NCBI RefSeq assembly: GCF_040954835.1
Contig: NC_090697.1
Location: 10,842,001-10,906,000 of the forward strand
Direction: 5' to 3'
From: Lepisosteus oculatus
Lineage: Eukaryota; Chordata; Actinopteri; Semionotiformes; Lepisosteidae
Length of the DNA stretch: 64,000 nt
The notes under the pieces were generated by a model. That model did not search any database and had not been told where the DNA came from. It worked only from the letters and a program-made list of their open reading frames with translations. The translations under genes were made by a program, and so were the position numbers. This document shows positions 38,401 through 49,860 of the stretch, one piece after another. The number at the start of each line of letters is the position of its first letter. Positions within the stretch are counted from its first letter, which is position 1.

Positions 38401-41400
38401 ATTCATGTATAAAAACAGACAGGAACATTCTATGATTCAGAGCATCAAGAACATGCTTTTCTCCACCTCCAGCGATCAGTACTGAAAAAACACACTGGAA
38501 TAGAGTGAGGGAAAAGGCCAGGAATGTCATCTTGCAATGAAGCCTTTCCTAAACTAAGCATCAGAACAATTCCCCATCCAATTTTAAACACTACTCTTTG
38601 ACCTCAATAAAAAAAGCATGATTACAAATTGAACAAGCACTGAAGCTACCATAGTGTTTCCCATTGTCTTTAGCAAGCATTCTAAAAATTATACACTTTT
38701 GTGTTTAAATACAGTACTTTGAATAAAAAGAATGGCAGCTGTGTGACTCCAACATATGGGTTGATTGTATCTAAGCTCCATAAAAGCCTGATGTAACCTT
38801 TCACGGTTCAAAATTGCATACTCTGAGGATTGGTGTGACCACAAATGTAGTATGTTCTACAATTCCTATTTCACTTCAAAATAAGGCCTGATGAATTACT
38901 AAAGGATATTATCTCAAATGACTCCTACATAACTGAAGAGTAATTTTCCTCTGTAATTAAAATAAAAAAGGTTTTTCTGACAAACCCTGTACTTGATTGT
39001 CTTCAACTTAGTTTGGATCTATTCGTTATACACAGTAAACATAAAAGCTTAAAGAGATCATCAAATTTACTCCCAAAACAAATTACATTGAATACTATAA
39101 AAAGACAGTATAAGAATAATTAAAAACAAAGCTTCAGAAAATGCATTTTTAAAAATGCTTAAAACAATCACCTTAAAACCTTTTTCTAAAATTCATGTTT
39201 AGAGAGAGCCTTTTGTTTCAGACTACCAGCCATCCTAGAAGAAAACTTCTATAGATAAAACTTCTATAAAACTAAGATAGCTCAGCTTTGTGTTCTTTCT
39301 AATACTTTGTATCAAAAGCTGCAAATCAGATTTCATTTTGTTAAGCCTGTTTAAAGTACCCTAACTGACTCAAATATCAGTTTGCATTCATTTCCTAGTT
39401 AAAATAAATTGCATTTGCAGACGTATATCAAAAAGACATGCAAAATCCAAACCAATGCAGCATTTCCTAGAAACACCAGTCTAGTTTGCAAAGGAGGCAA
39501 AAGTAAAGAGTGACATCATAAGCTTCCTTATTTTCCTGTCCGACAAGTAAACAGGAGAACTAACTGCTGATCCAGCCTGAAAGAAACAGCTGTGCCTGAT
39601 GTTTATACTCTTCTGTGCAAAGTCTATATCAGAGCTCTGCATGTTTGAGGACCTTACTTGAAGACTTTTTTTTTTTTTGCATTGCACGAGTCAGAGTAGA
39701 AGATACAGGTGTCTGCTCACAGAAAAATAAAGGCAAAGAAAACACAAAAATACGAAAACCACAAGCATCTGCCTTTCAAACCACTCGTGTCAGAGTTCAG
39801 CTCGTTTTCCTTTTCTTTCATCGCACAACGTCCTCCTGTCTTTTTCAAAAACATTCTCTTCCATCACGGTTATGGCGCAATAAAAAAACAAAGTAATCTT
39901 TTCGGAATGCCAGTGTGTTGGACACCACTGGAATAACTACACGAGCGCGCCCACGACCTGCTTCAGGAACAAAAATCTTTTGAACTAATTATTTTGCGGA
40001 GATAATGCCCTTTCTCTGGCAAAACAACCACTGCCCTCCTAGGGATCAAAGTATAAACTGTGCCGCTGTCATAGAATAATTGAAACAAAAATAAAAACAA
40101 AAGACAGAAAGGAATATGAGGACCCTTACGCAGCGGTCTTTAATTGAAGGAGGTGGTAGTGTACATCGGGGCTATGTGCTGCAGGACATCTGTACATCAA
40201 ATGTGAGGGAGGGACACAACACTTACAGGAGAACTCCAGTTTCACGAGTTTTCTATAAAAATATGATCAGAATACAAGTTTTAGGAGTGCACAGACTTCG
40301 CCTTCTAAATGGCCCTTTCCTTTACTTACTTCAAAACGAACAACACAGGCAACACTAGCATTTAACCTTTCCTTCGAGAAAGGAAAACTCCGCCGCCAGT
40401 GTGACAAACTAAATAAGGCCTACTGTACCGTTACACTGGCTGAAGCACTGAAAAGAATGGTCAAACAACAAACATAAAGAAAGCTGCTGCTGAATGAATG
40501 GGAACCACAGGAAAATCCAGGCTTTGTGCACGGTTTATAAACCACAGCCTCAAGAGAAGACAAGCATGGCGGCAGACCAGTTCCGTAATAGGCTGTCTGT
40601 AAAACTGGGTGAAAGAACGCGATGAAGGACAGAAAATACAGTTCTCGCCATCAAAAAAAGTTTAAACTAAGTCCATGTGGGCTTCCAGGTAACAGCAAAC
40701 AATCTTTAAATGTTTTCTTGATCTCCGAGAAAGGGAAGACCATTGGTTTTAAAGACAAACCCCTATTTTTGTCCACAAAGTTTCAGAGATTTTATACAAA
40801 TGGAAAAATTGCTAACATTGTTCTTAACAATGGAAGAGGTTGTGGTAATATCCATACATTGTTCTGTTAAACAATGTCAAGACATTTTTCTATGCACTAT
40901 CACCTGTCTTTATTGTTGGTGAATCTACCACGACTGCCAAGTGTACAATGTGAAAGGGTAGCCTAAAATAAAATAATGGGTAACATTTCACGGTATACAA
41001 TCATAATTTATAAAGCCAGTGGACACAAAACTCTTAAGTTTCACATAAGCATTCAGATGAAAATCGCTAAATGCATAATAGGATATCGATCACATAATTC
41101 TAGAAATGTCACATTCATTTTTCCTGAAAAGATATTTGACAGTGAAAACACTACCCCAACACATCCAGGAGTTTCTGTACAGACACAGGACTCCAGGTAC
41201 TGTCCTTCAAGATACTGCGGACGCTACCAACATCCAGCAGCAGTCCCATCAAGAGAAGGAATATGAGTTAAACAACTTACCTGCTGCACAGAAAAGAATA
41301 AATTGTCCATCTGTAATTTTTTTTAGGACAGGCAAAAAAAATAACAAATCCCCCAGAGCTCAGGTAATCGAATAAAAACGCTGACTGCAATTAAATTCCT

Positions 41401-41478
41401 AAAACAGGTGTTTCTTTTTAAAAATTAAAAATAAAAGTGGGGGCGATGGTTTTGAGGATGATAAAGTAGCAGAATTAC
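35401..41478. other. AT-rich intronic sequence with a small palindromic motif
   Basis: Apart from the palindrome at 36350-36400 and a C-run at 36335-36348, no exon, RNA gene or classified repeat was supported in this stretch next to the prkd3 first exon. Confidence 0.4.
36350..36397. promoter_or_regulatory. ZNF143-like motif within an inverted repeat
   Basis: TTCTGGGAAATGTAGTTCC (36358-36376) resembles the reverse of the ZNF143/Staf-type site ACTACAATTCCCAGAATGC. TGTAGTTCCAG (36368-36378) pairs exactly with CTGGAACTACA (36387-36397). Function unknown; it lies in the presumed intron. Confidence 0.35.
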
Positions 41479-41772
41479 CTTCTGGTCCACGATAGAGCAG
41501 ACGAGGTCTTTCACCGCGGAAATGGAGAGGTCGTGGGCTTCCAGCGTGACCGTCTCCCTGGTCAGTCCGATCTGGAGGAGGAAGGACACCCCGTGGAAGG
41601 AGCCCCGGGAGTTCGTGGGACTTGGGGCGCTGAGGCTCCCGTTGGACAGGCGGCTGTAGAGCCCCGCCGGTGGGCTGGGCGACGGCGAAGGAGTCGGTGG
41701 AGCAGACGGGTGTTGAGAGTGTGGGTATGACTTTGGCAAGGATGGAGGAGATGAGCTGCTGCAGGCAGACAT
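41479..41772 (-). CDS. prkd3: Protein kinase D3, first coding exon (98 residues)
   Basis: Protein kinase D enzymes are diacylglycerol-activated serine/threonine kinases that act at the Golgi, plasma membrane and nucleus. This exon encodes only the N-terminus: a Ser/Pro-rich start (MSACSSSSPP), then RLSNGSLSAPSPTNSRGS, and the start of the ubiquitin-like oligomerisation region (VSFLLQIGLTRETVTLEA, then SAVKDLVCSIVDQK). The NSRGS...VSFLLQIGLTRE block is closest, by recognition, to PRKD3 rather than PRKD1 or PRKD2. The start is the ATG at 41772, the first methionine that gives the family's usual short N-terminus; the frame is open further upstream but that part is unlike the family. The exon ends in CAG AAG followed by a GTAATT donor (intron begins at 41478), phase 0. 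No zinc-finger, PH or kinase exon was found to the left, so they probably lie outside the window. Paralogue assignment rests on a short segment. Confidence 0.88.
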
Positions 41773-41879
41773 TGGATGGTCTTTTTTTTGTTTTAATTTT
41801 GAGATGATTACCGTGTAAAAAAAAAAAAAAGTATGTTGCAGGTCGTAATGATGATCAAGAAAAGGCGAAAGCCCCCACC

Positions 41880-42600
41880 CCACCCCCTCGAACTTCAACA
41901 GAAAGAGCTGGGCTGTGGTACCATGATCTCTTTGTCGGGTTACTGAAGATGTTGGTTAAGTGCAGGCAACTTTTGTGGGGTGGGGGGTGGTGGGTGTCAA
42001 AGAAACAAACTGGTGTAGACGGGACCGATCAACAGCGCCGCTTTCCCGCGCAGCAACACATTTTCGGCTGTGGTCCTCCAAGGCCCCAGGTTATTCGGGG
42101 GAGCACACAACGGGGGTCCCGGGCTGGGATGTCAAGTCGTACCGCTGCCCAGGAAGGGTGCCGGACAAGGCGGGGTGAGTCAGCGGCGGCGGCCCGTCAT
42201 CCTCTCGCTTCTCGGAGGGGGCGCAGGCGAGGGTCCGAGGGAGCCCTTCCCGACACGCTCACGAGAGGGAAGACAAAGTTTTCCTCCCCCCCCACCCCCC
42301 AAAAAAACCTGTCGAGGCGAATCCCTCCTCTGCAACGCCGTTGCTTTTAGAGCTACGCCTTTCTTTCAATGACATGGGGGGAGAAAAAAAAAACCCTTCT
42401 CCTTTCAGAGGACGGTCGTTCTCGCCCCGTACAGCTGCAGCCTGCTGTCACCACCGGAAACCTACCAACAAATAGCCCAGAGACACAGAGAAAGAGACAG
42501 GAGACGAGGGGAAATTTCGTTAATTGGGAGTTGGGAGAATGTGCGCGTTGTCTCCGCAATGGTTCCAGGCGCGAAAGCCACTTGGACGGACTGTCGTTTT
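41880..42600. promoter_or_regulatory. prkd3: CpG-rich promoter region upstream of prkd3
   Basis: Directly upstream (in gene direction) of the first coding exon the sequence turns CpG-rich, e.g. CAGCGGCGGCGGCCCGTCAT around 42180. That is typical of a vertebrate housekeeping-type promoter and 5' UTR. No TATA box was evident and the exact transcription start cannot be placed. A G-tract cluster GGGGTGGGGGGTGGTGGG at 41977-41994 could form a quadruplex on the plus strand. Confidence 0.5.
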
Positions 42601-44089
42601 AAAAGAACTGCAAATAACACGGGCTGTCGAGCTTATGAAGCCTTTCCTGTACAATACGAAGCTGCCATTAGAAGATGCCTTAAACTTTGCATTCGATCTC
42701 CATTTCTATATCGAAATTTGCTACAGGGATGAGCACCGTTTTCACAATATGAATACCAAGAAGTTAAGAAGTGGTTTGGTTTGGTTTTCGCTGTTTGCCC
42801 CCCTCCCAACAATTTAGACAACAAAGAACTCGTAAATGGTCAGATAAATATTAACCATATGATGGTGCAGCTCAGATTGCTCTCGTTTTGAATGCGTGAT
42901 CGTTTAAATCCGTGGCGATGGGATCTGCTGAGTACAACCCCAAACTTTCGTGCTGTTGCGGTGTAGCACTCTTTTTTTTCTCTGCATGAACCTCGCTAGA
43001 TGTTGTTTTTATTTGGAGATCTATAGCTTTAACTTTACAAGTTTTGTTAAACCAGGTGATTCAAGTCACAGATATTATTTTAAATATCTGGTTTATACGG
43101 CTTGTATTTTTTAAAACAAAATAGTTTATTGTAAGTCTTAACCCGTATTGTAAGATTCGTTTTTAAAGAGTAAAAGGCGTTCAATATCCACTGCATGTTG
43201 GATTTTAAGTTTGGGATCTCAAATTAACAAGTCAAGTTTGCCCAGATATTGTAAACGTACTCAAAAATTATATATAGAAAATGGGGTGTTGCTACATTTT
43301 TCACTAAAATAAACATAAACGTTTGAATGGTGCAAGGTTTAAACAAAAAGAAAGACAATTAACGTAGCATTTATCCATCAACTAAGCAAAAGCTAGTTCA
43401 ACCACGTTTTCCCCCTTGTTTCACGACAATAGTGTAGTAATAAAAAGACGGAATGGTATCATGTAGTTAAGGTATTGTTTAGTTAGGAAGTTGTTTTCGC
43501 TTTCCAAACAAAAAACACAACTCGTCTTCAAAAAACCGTTAATACAGTAGTAAGACGTTTGGTTACCAGCAGCAGAAGAAGTTGCTGTAGTCAAATTCTG
43601 TGCGCAAAGTTACTCGGCATCTCACATCTGGAGACCCGGTGCCACATCTGGACCCTCCCACTTCCAACTGGATAGCTGACACACATCAAACCTCCTCGGT
43701 AATAATACTCAATTAATTGTTAAAATGCATTTTCCTACATGCAGCGCACACGCATACAAAGGCCAGGGCTCTGGCACACGAATAATGAACGGACTAGATT
43801 AGTTACCAAAGGGAGCACCGCTTTAAGAACTAACATTACCTCTCTCCAAAGGGCGGTTTGTTTCCTTGGCAAGACTGCTGCTGCAGAAACTCTGAATTCC
43901 AGCAACCCTCAGAAAACGAAATTAGGAGACTTCATTCTCAGCGATATTTTTTTTAAGACTTCTCAAAAATGATCCCCCAGTTCTCCACCTGCTAAGATGC
44001 GCTCGTACAAGAAAATAAAACCGAGCATAGAGGTCGTACGTTAAACTTCACCCCGCTTTAAAAACTTTCTTTTTTTTTTTTCCACAGGC
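42601..44089. other. Intergenic sequence between prkd3 and the PH-domain gene
   Basis: AT-rich spacer. No further exon was recognised; a non-coding 5' exon of either divergent gene could be hidden here. Confidence 0.4.
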
Positions 44090-44350
44090 AGTTCGCTAGT
44101 TCATGCGCATCTTATTATCCCTCCAGCTGTGACTTTCTCCCCCCTCCAGTTAGAAAAGACCACGCAAGCGTCTCTGGGAGTTGGAGTTCCATGACCCCGC
44201 TTCTTCAGCCAGGCGGAGCAGCAATTCTAGAGAAATAAACTACATATCCCGGCGAGCAGCGCAAGATGGGGGGGGGGTCCTGTGCAGCGCACTGCGCATG
44301 CTCCTCGCAGACAACTTTTCCGTTATGTGCGAGCAACGCTCTTGCCAGCC
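44090..44350 (+). promoter_or_regulatory. Promoter/5' UTR of the PH-domain gene
   Basis: GC-rich sequence just before the ATG carries TGCGCATGC (44291-44299), like an NRF1 half-site, and CAAGATGGGGG (44262-44272), like a YY1 core. ACTACATATCCCGGCGAGC (about 44239-44257) and, reversed, CTCTGGGAGTTGGAGTT (about 44173-44189) both resemble ZNF143-type elements. No TATA box. This pattern is typical of broadly expressed vertebrate genes; the factor assignments are motif guesses. Confidence 0.4.
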
Positions 44351-44515
44351 ATGGCTGTAGTGCCTGCGACCTCTAACGGTGTAGCCGAAAACACAAACGG
44401 AACAATACGGGTTAAGAAGGGATGGTTATCTAAGCGGACCCAGTTTACCCACCGTTGGAAGCCTGCGTGGTTTGTGTTGAAAGAAACCGAGCTCTTGTAT
44501 GGGGATAATGAGGAG
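44351..44515 (+). CDS. PH-domain gene, exon 1
   Basis: 55 codons, ending ...GDNEE in phase 0 at an AG|GTAAGG donor (intron starts 44516). Holds the first three strands of the PH fold. Confidence 0.8.
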
Positions 44516-46226
44516 GTAAGGCACACAGTCAGACGGTGGGATCGCTTTACAGTGGCCCCGGAAGGCAGCCCTGCGCGAGAGCGACTCGCTGGCGTTTCCA
44601 AGACAACAGGGCAAGCCATTATTTCAGCACGCGCTTGTAACTGAAGCTGAAACATTTAATCAGTCCCCACCACAATGACCAAATAAAAGATATGAACCCT
44701 GTATATTAATTTGTGCAATTCTGCGGGTATTTATCATTCATTGGTTGGCTCTCTCGCCCTTGTTACTAAGGTTATGAAGGGCGGCCAGAGACACAATACC
44801 ACAAACGAGCCTACCGTTCATTAATGTCCCATGAGATGTCAGGCGGAAGTGTGTTGTGTTTCTCAAGGTTATTTGAGAAACAGGTTACATCAATAGAAAC
44901 TGAATTTTGAATAATGAATATCCGAGTTCATCTAGGTGAAACAGTCGCCCAGCAAAAGGATTAAACGAACACGCCGAAAGGCAAGCATTGAGACAAAACC
45001 ATTGCTCTCTGTAAGTGTTTGAAAACATCGGTGATTACCCTGTACTTTGCAATTACCCCCGGATGGTTATCAACCAAAGAATTGCGATTTTAAGAGGTTT
45101 ATTGTCAGTATTATGTGCTTCAGTTCACCCTAATCCCTGCTGTGCCAATTCCATTTCGTTCTTAAGCACTTTTATAACACACGTATGAGTTAAGGCAGAA
45201 AATTAATATACAAAATGCATCATCATTTAAACATATGGTACTGTATTATAAAATAATGATTGCAATGGCCTGTGACCTACTAAGTTTGCGTGGCTTACAA
45301 CCAAAAACGTCATCAAAATAAGTTAACTGGCCCCATAGGCGTTAACCTAAAATTATAACACAAATATCAGTGTTTCTAGTATAACTTTCTTTAAAACATC
45401 GGCTGTGGGCTTTGATAGAGAGCTGGTTGCACAGGATAAGTGCTCATCGTGGTCTGTGAAAACACTAGTCGCTGTGTCGGGATTTTGGCTGATTCCTGTG
45501 TCTGGCCAGTTCCTTCCTTGCCAGAATACATGTGTTGAAAGGACTTGCCCTAGGGTTAATGATGCCTGTATCAGGGCTCACAGACAGCTCCACCAGCAAA
45601 GGCACTTAGTGAAAGCACAGCTCGTAGCATTCAATGCAGACATGGACAGGTGGAGCGCGGGCTGTGGCCTCACTGTCTGTGGCTGAGTTGACCGAGCTGG
45701 TGGCAGAAACCGCCGGGGACGAGTGAGAGTGTTCTCAGTTCACAGGGTCGTCAGGGAGAGCTGCATCGCTCCTCCCATCAAAGCACTGATGGTCCTACGG
45801 GTGCTATGAGTTAAGAAATACGAGGCAATTCCACTCCTTTGACTAAAGGGTACAAGATCATCGTCCCGGCGATTCCAATATAGGCGAAAATGGAGGGCGA
45901 GCCTGTGAAGTCATTTTAAAAAGAAGGTAAAAGAGCCTTTTCTCTCCCGTACTCCATTGGCCTTACAGGTGATCTCACCCTACCATAAAATGTGTTTTCT
46001 CGCCCAGGAACCCCGCAAGACTATAAACATGGTTGGTGCGCACATCGGGGCAGGCGATGGCCGGGACACCCAGTACAGCTGGACAGTGACTCCAAAGGAC
46101 AGCAAGAGGACGTTCTTCCTGAGAGCCGGCAGCGAGGCCGAGCAGCAGGAGTGGATGCAGGCCATCTGCGAGGTGATGCTGGGCTCCTCCAACGCGCGCC
46201 ACCTCCGCGCCTGTGCCATCCAGTAG
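44351..46226 (+). CDS. Small PH-domain protein, two exons, 127 residues
   Basis: Joining 44351-44515 and 46008-46226 gives one open frame of 127 residues that is essentially a single pleckstrin homology domain. Strand landmarks are KKGWLSKRTQ and HRWKPAWFVLK (about residues 22-44), LLYG, INMVGAHI, YSWTVTPKDS, RTFFLRAGSE, and the closing helix AEQQEWMQAICEVM with the invariant Trp. Basic residues between the first two strands (K28, R29, R35, K37) could bind phosphoinositides, as in many PH domains; this is inference. The ATG at 44351 lies in a good context (CCAGCCATGG). The gene points away from prkd3. I do not recognise a named orthologue; it may be a PH-only adaptor or a fragment of a larger unrecognised gene. 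Confidence 0.8.
44516..46007 (+). other. Intron of the PH-domain gene
   Basis: GTAAGG donor and TTTTCTCGCCCAG acceptor. No exon or repeat recognised inside; a frame at 45405-45686 has no supportable domain. Confidence 0.65.
46008..46226 (+). CDS. PH-domain gene, exon 2
   Basis: Begins EPRKTINMVG directly after the acceptor in phase 0 and ends at a TAG after ACAIQ. Holds the C-terminal strands and the helix of the PH fold. Confidence 0.8.
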   Translation, partial: EPRKTINMVGAHIGAGDGRDTQYSWTVTPKDSKRTFFLRAGSEAEQQEWMQAICEVMLGSSNARHLRACAIQ

Positions 46227-46670
46227 CTCGCCCACCGCGGAGCACTTTCGGCTGAGGCCCTGGGTCCTTCGCAGCCCACTTCATTCGGCAGTACCGGGTG
46301 AAACAGGTTTACACTCCACCATATCCTCCCATCCCCGTTTTTATATGATAAAGTCATCATCTAGAAATGTACGCGATTTGCTGCTAGATAAATCATTAAA
46401 GAATTACTGATTTTATATTCATTTTTGTAGGAGAAATATTATCAGATGTGACACACTTATTGATTATGGAACTACTGACCTTTCAAGATGGGAATTAAAA
46501 ACTCAAGTTGTCAGTGGATGATTACTGTTCCTTTCTTTGCATACTGAAATTGCTCAGGTCTTTGACAATATAAGCATACCGACTCAATAGACCATTTCTA
46601 TCTTTGTCACTGACAAAGTTTGTGCATGTCATCGGTTTTAATTGTAAATGTACACTGTTATTAAATATTA

Positions 46671-46676
46671 AATAAA
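46671..46676 (+). terminator. Polyadenylation signal of the PH-domain gene
   Basis: AATAAA lies 445 bp after the stop codon, giving a plausible short 3' UTR. Nothing else was seen up to the Tc1-like element at 47188. Confidence 0.5.
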
Positions 46677-47187
46677 AGATCCAACATTCCACTGCTGGAG
46701 ACTTTCTTTAAAAAATTCATGGTTAGAGCAGACATTTCCTGGTGCATTTTAAGAAGCTTCACAACCCAGTAAACACACCACAAGTGTCTGGATTACATTT
46801 AGGAAATTTTCACAGACATGTTCCATGCCTATAAATGACCTATAATTGTTCTGCAACTACTTTAATAAGTTACTGTGAGTTCTAAAATAAACTCAAAGTG
46901 TGTACACAGTGGAGTAAAATTAGGTAAATTAACCCAAAACTAAAGAAGTGTATGCACAATTTGTAAGTGTATGCAAAATATCAACTGCTGTATGATCAAA
47001 CAAGGTCTTAAAAGTGTCACCCACTGCTTAATTGTTTATCAGTTGTTTTTTTTTATATGCTGTCCTCTTCAATTAATGGCTACAGATCAGGACAATATCA
47101 CTACTGTTTCAAATTTCCATTTACTGTGCCTTGCAAAACCAATCAGACCCATCATATGGTGTCACATTTTGTAAAATTATGAAAAGG

Positions 47188-48415
47188 TACACAGTGGCTA
47201 TCAAAAGTATTTGTGCCCCTTTGAATTGTTCACATTCAATTGTGCTGCAGTTTGGAATCTATATATTTTATTGGGATCTTCTGCCATTGACACAAAACAG
47301 TGTAATGTCAAAATGAGAAAATTCTTCAAATCCTCCTCAATTAATTCTAAATCAAAAACAGAAAATGAAGGAAAAAAAGACTTTAAGGATGAGATGGGTT
47401 ATTGTGAATGTCAGTAAAAACATAAGACTAAAAAAATGTGTAGAGTGCATAATTATTTGAACTGGTGAACTAAGTACTAGCAATTACAGCCACAAAACCT
47501 TTTGAGTTCGTCTCTACTAACGTTGCCGTCGGCTTTGCGCACTTTCCATCTGCTCCACTTGACATACTTGCTCAGGATCTCTGAAGTGGCTTAAGGATAG
47601 TAATAATACTAATAATAATAATTGCTTACACTTATATAGCACTTTTCTGGACACTCCACTCAAAACGCTTTACAGGTAATGGGGACTCCACTCCCCACCA
47701 CCAATGTGCAGCACCCACCTGGATGACTTCCTGTAACAACAGCAGTTTTTTTAAGTTTTTGCATAGATTCAACATTTTCCCCCATCTTAGCAACCGAACT
47801 TCGTAACTCGTTGCCACTGGCCTCACGGTAGCGGGCCTACCCAGTTCGATCCTTGCCCAGGTGCTCAGTTTGAAGGCACAGGTCGATCCAGGGATTGTCT
47901 GGGTGGTACACTGCTCCTTGCATTTCTCATTGACGGAGTAGGCCATACTCACAGGGATATCCAGACACTGATCATTTGTGTACCCTTCTGCTAATCTGTG
48001 CCTTTATACTTTTTTTGTTGAGTTGTTCTGAAAGCTGCTTGGCCCTCATAGCCAAGTCTCTACCTCAAATTCGCTGACCAAGGAACCTTACAGAAATAGG
48101 TATACATATTCTGTAATCATCCTAACCACTGTTATTGCACACAGAGATTTCTCAATTATGTGGTTTGTTGTAATTTTGGGTATCTGGGAAATTAATTTTG
48201 TTTTGCCACACTAAACTGTTTGAATACTTATTCAGTCTTATCTTTTCCATTTTCATTTCATATTACCACCTTTGTGTTTTGCTTTGAATGTGTGAAGTAG
48301 GGTGTTCACATGACAAATAATTGCTACTACAGTGTTATCACTGAAAACTTTAAAGTATCAGTTATCAAATTTTGAAATCTGTGCAGGAACCTGAATATTT
48401 TTGCAAGGCGCTGTA
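47188..48415 (+). mobile_element. Non-autonomous Tc1-like element
   Basis: Starts at a TA with ACAGTGGCTATCAAAAGTAT and ends with TTTTTGCAAGGCGCTG before a TA, giving imperfect terminal inverted repeats of the Tc1 type flanked by TA. The inside has Tc1 flank phrases (AGCAATTACAGCCACAAAAC near 47480; AAAGCTGCTTGGCCCTCATAGC near 48030) but no transposase. A SINE fragment is nested at 47605-47740. Confidence 0.65.
47605..47740 (-). repeat. 5S-type SINE tail nested in the Tc1-like element
   Basis: Plus strand: AATAATAATAATTGCTTACA, then TTTTCTGGACACTCCACTCA and ACCTGGATGACTTCCTG. This is the reverse of the (ATT)n-tailed SINE 3' half, interrupting the Tc1-like element. Confidence 0.7.
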
Positions 48416-49702
48416 TATATTTGTTTGGTCAATAAAATCAGTTAACTGGCCATAAAATATAAAAGCCCTTTGCACAAATCTTTATTTAAAAACAATTGTG
48501 TCGCAGAGACATAAGATATAAAACGTGTTATTAAAGAGATAAGTAATTAGCTCTGTTTCTTTTTGTATGATTTAGAAAACTCAAGCCTTGTGCAACACTC
48601 CAATATAACAAACAATACTGAAGTAAAATGTATTCCAAATAGTTATATAATCAAACCACACAGAATTTGTTAAGATGGATACTGGCAGTTAATTGTAGAG
48701 CATAAAAACTAGTAATACTGATCAGTTGTTCCCTAGGCCTGCCATCAATCAGACATAGTGAGCAGCTGATCACGGTTACTGACCTGGATTTTAAGTAAAT
48801 TAAAATACCCACTCTGTCTCCTGTACCACAGGAATAATGGAGATATATTGTCATGAAAAGGACAATTATTCATACTGTACAGTATACACTATAGAAGAAG
48901 GCAGAGGCTTAAATAATTTTATATGTAACCTTGTAAATACTTTTTAATTTTCTAAAAACAATAAAATTCAATACAGAAATGATTACCATTTTTTCATCCC
49001 ACACGAACCCCCTCAAGGATACTCCCCAACTAGTTTCCCCCTTTTTCCTCCTTGTATTCTCCAACACCGTCTGACACCATTTGCTGACTTGAGACAAGGA
49101 AGACACTTGTCTCCAAAAACTGGACACGGATTTCTACTAAACCAGATTCACTGCACCAGTCTCATGGAAGGACACATGCCTGGTTCGATCTAAAGAGATG
49201 ACAACATGGAAAAAGGATGTGTACCTTCACGATGCTATGTACAGTTGTACATGGCACTAGGTACGAATAAATGTGTTACCTTGGGTCCTTACTTATGTGC
49301 GTATGTGCATACTGCATATAGAAGCATCATTTCCTTTTTAATCTCTACTGAATCTCCATTCCCATTGATCAAATGCTACGGTAAAAAAACTGCCTTGCGT
49401 TTAGTGTGTTTAGAGCAGGGGCACTTACATTTACACTATTTATATGCAGTTCATTTCATCAAGTGGACACTGGAAAATGTGTAAATATTGACAGTTACCA
49501 TGGTCTGATGCCTCTGCAGAAGAGCTAAGTGCTCCAGGGCTGGACTAATGGTCTACACTAAAGCATAAAAGCTCTTCTAATAGAAATGAACAGACAGGAA
49601 AATTAAAAGCAAATGGGAATATTAAGTATGGTTTTATGAACTTATACCGATATACATAGCACATGCCAATGGAAACGTCAAATAAAAGCTACTGTGGAAG
49701 CC
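48416..49702 (-). other. mocs3: Likely mocs3 3' UTR and downstream sequence
   Basis: Follows the mocs3 stop codon. On the minus strand AATAAA occurs at 48486-48481 and ATTAAA near 49337-49342; either could end the transcript. No other gene was seen. Confidence 0.35.
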
Positions 49703-49860
49703 TCAGTACTGTGGAAAAGACAGGTCAATCTTTTGAGCCCAGGCCATCAGTCCTCCCCGGATGTCTTTCACAGCAATGTGTTCCAGCTCCACACCGGACA
49801 TTTCCTGCAAGATCTGGACGGCCTTCTGGGAGTCATTCCCAAGCTTACAGATCACATACA
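49703..49860 (-). CDS. mocs3: mocs3 last coding exon (rhodanese active site)
   Basis: Encodes (V)[15 protein letters not shown]...[20 protein letters not shown] and the TGA stop. C265 (fragment numbering) in CKLGND is the sulfur-carrying residue of the family. Confidence 0.94.

Larger units (their letters stand above)
1..41478 (-). other. prkd3: Presumed first coding intron of prkd3 (continues past left edge)
   Basis: Inferred as intron because the first coding exon ends at 41479 with a good donor and I could not find the expected next exons (ubiquitin-like domain remainder, C1 fingers, PH, kinase) on the minus strand. The sequence is AT-rich with scattered repeats, annotated separately. A short exon could have been missed by eye, and an unrelated nested gene cannot be excluded at 23.2-23.7 kb or 30.9-31.4 kb. 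Confidence 0.55.

Noticed and set aside
41960..42372. Overlapping plus-strand frames opposite the prkd3 5' region
   Set aside because: Long frames arise easily in CpG-rich DNA; their translations are Arg/Gly-rich and share no domain.
47632..47952. 106-codon minus-strand frame in the Tc1-like element
   Set aside because: Its C-terminal part is antisense to a SINE fragment and the rest matches no transposase motif; treated as a chance frame.
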